From: Paenibacillus cymbidii | GTDB lineage: Bacteria > Bacillota > Bacilli > Paenibacillales > NBRC-103111 | DNA length: 64,000 bases | Assembly (NCBI RefSeq): GCF_004764705.1 | Contig: NZ_SHLX01000002.1 | Span: 310,001-374,000, forward strand | Direction of reading: 5' to 3' | Part shown: piece after piece, positions 63,385 to 64,000 of the stretch | Position numbering within the stretch: position 1 is the stretch's first letter | How the letters are laid out: every line of letters starts with the position of its first letter | Translations under genes and position numbers: made by a program | The notes under the pieces: model-generated | Seen by the model: only the letters and a program-made list of their open reading frames with translations | What the model was told of the DNA's origin: nothing | The model's database searches: none

Positions 63385-63414
63385 CAAAAAAAGCTCCCGG
63401 CAAACGCCGAAAGC
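63385..63414 (-). terminator. Terminator of the upstream binding-protein gene
   Basis: On the minus strand GCTTTCGGC pairs with GCCGGGAGC (9 pairs, two G-U) around GTTT, then TTTTTTT. It lies 12 bases after the stop at 63427. Confidence 0.88.
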
Positions 63415-63426
63415 CGAAGAAACCCG

Positions 63427-64000
63427 TTATTTCTGCTGCGACGCCTGCTGCTCCCGGAAAATGTCGTAAATGTCCTTGGTCAGCACGATGCTGTCGCGTT
63501 TGTTCGCGTAGAAGCTGTGGTACCAGTCGTCGACCTGCTTGCCGCCGGCGTTGTTCCATAATGCCAGGGCGTCGGCCTTCGCTTGCGCGGGCGTATAGCC
63601 GGGCGTCAAAATCGACTTGATCCAGACGTCCCCTTCGCCTGCGCCGGTATGTTTGCTCATGTCGGACAAGATCGTCTGCAGATCCGCCGGCAGCTGCGGC
63701 ATGTGCTCGGGATGAGTCGGGCCGGCCGTGTCCAGGCTGAAGTCGACGAAGGCGGAGTTCAGCTCGAACATCTCTTTGACATGCTTCTGCAGCGGCTCCT
63801 TGTCGCTCAGCTTCTCTTTGCCGAAATAGCACGCCCCCGACAGGATCGGCGACGCCAGCATGGCGAAATCGCCCGACGCGTAATTGAATTCCGTCTTCCA
63901 CTTGTCCAGGTCGATCAATTGCGGGCATTGGTCGCCAACGGTTTGGCTATGGACGCCTTCGAAGCCGTAATACATCGTCTTCATGAACGATTCGGAGGAG
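63427..64000 (-). CDS. Extracellular solute-binding protein, C-terminal part (cut by window edge)
   Basis: An open frame runs from the right window edge to the stop at 63427, about 190 residues. It reads SSESFMKTMYYGFEGVHSQT, then LSDKEPLQKHVKEMFELN and a C-terminus with KADALALWNNAGGKQVDDWY, the usual end of LplA-type binding proteins ('..W....GG...DDWY'). The Met at 63984 is internal. The N-terminus and lipobox lie outside the window. It ends in its own terminator, so it belongs to a different transcript from the permeases at 62322. Confidence 0.8.
   Translation of the reverse strand, partial: SSESFMKTMYYGFEGVHSQTVGDQCPQLIDLDKWKTEFNYASGDFAMLASPILSGACYFGKEKLSDKEPLQKHVKEMFELNSAFVDFSLDTAGPTHPEHMPQLPADLQTILSDMSKHTGAGEGDVWIKSILTPGYTPAQAKADALALWNNAGGKQVDDWYHSFYANKRDSIVLTKDIYDIFREQQASQQK

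Overview
The window looks like chromosome from a high-GC member of the Paenibacillaceae (Paenibacillus/Cohnella type). Supporting signs are a gerK-type spore germination operon, the order sigW-rsiW-cdaA-cdaR-glmM-glmS with a glmS ribozyme, three LplABC-type sugar transport systems with 'DPDGNGK.DTY' binding proteins, and transmembrane AraC regulators. Most genes are GC-rich; the few AT-rich patches (notably 39.7-41.0 kb) look foreign. No database search was possible, so names rest on motifs and gene order.

Layout. 0-9.4 kb: a catabolic island. A GntR/FCD regulator, a lipoprotein binding protein, two permeases, an M20 deacylase and the start of a Gfo/Idh oxidoreductase run leftwards; a metallo-beta-lactamase-fold hydrolase, a class V aminotransferase and a zinc dehydrogenase run rightwards. 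The two divergent promoters each carry an identical 20-bp AT-rich operator-like site. 10-13.8 kb: a membrane protein, a binding-protein/VWA fusion and a TelA protein form one operon. 14-17.9 kb: gerKB-gerKA-gerKC with stop/start overlaps. 18-28.5 kb: assorted enzymes (YciI, amidohydrolase, AraC, DinB-fold, orotate phosphoribosyltransferase, beta-helix protein, SGNH hydrolase, serine hydrolase), a frameshifted VOC gene, gene remnants and a 26-unit hexanucleotide array. 28.6-39.4 kb: a polysaccharide locus with a broken heparinase-type lyase, a duplicated FN3-FN3-jelly-roll gene, an LplABC system and its membrane AraC regulator.

39.7-41.0 kb holds the most striking object: a 1,224-bp mini-element with Tn7-like ends (TGT...ACA, three left and four right copies of an 18-bp site, 5-bp duplication ATACG). 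It sits in the last codons of a Y-family DNA polymerase gene that is followed by yolD. Removing the element plus one ATACG restores the polymerase frame to its usual C-terminus. The element has no transposase and carries an AT-rich low-molecular-weight tyrosine phosphatase-like gene.

41.5-49.5 kb: the cell-envelope control block (glmS and its ribozyme, glmM, cdaR, cdaA, rsiW, sigW with a SigW-type autoregulatory promoter). 49.5-58.5 kb: a DMT transporter, PEP carboxylase, a small membrane protein, a DHA2 drug exporter with a twin operator, an HD-GYP phosphodiesterase and a FapA-family protein. 59.1-59.5 kb: four tRNAs (Gly-GCC, Arg-ACG, Pro-TGG, Gly-TCC) on the minus strand. 59.7-64 kb: a third LplB-LplC-binding protein operon and the 3' end of another binding protein gene.

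A family of short hairpin repeats (arms related to GCGAAATAGCCA/TGGCTATTTCGC) occurs at six intergenic places, twice as a ~200-bp four-hairpin block and often directly at the 3' end of a gene. It may be a dispersed structured repeat family of this lineage.
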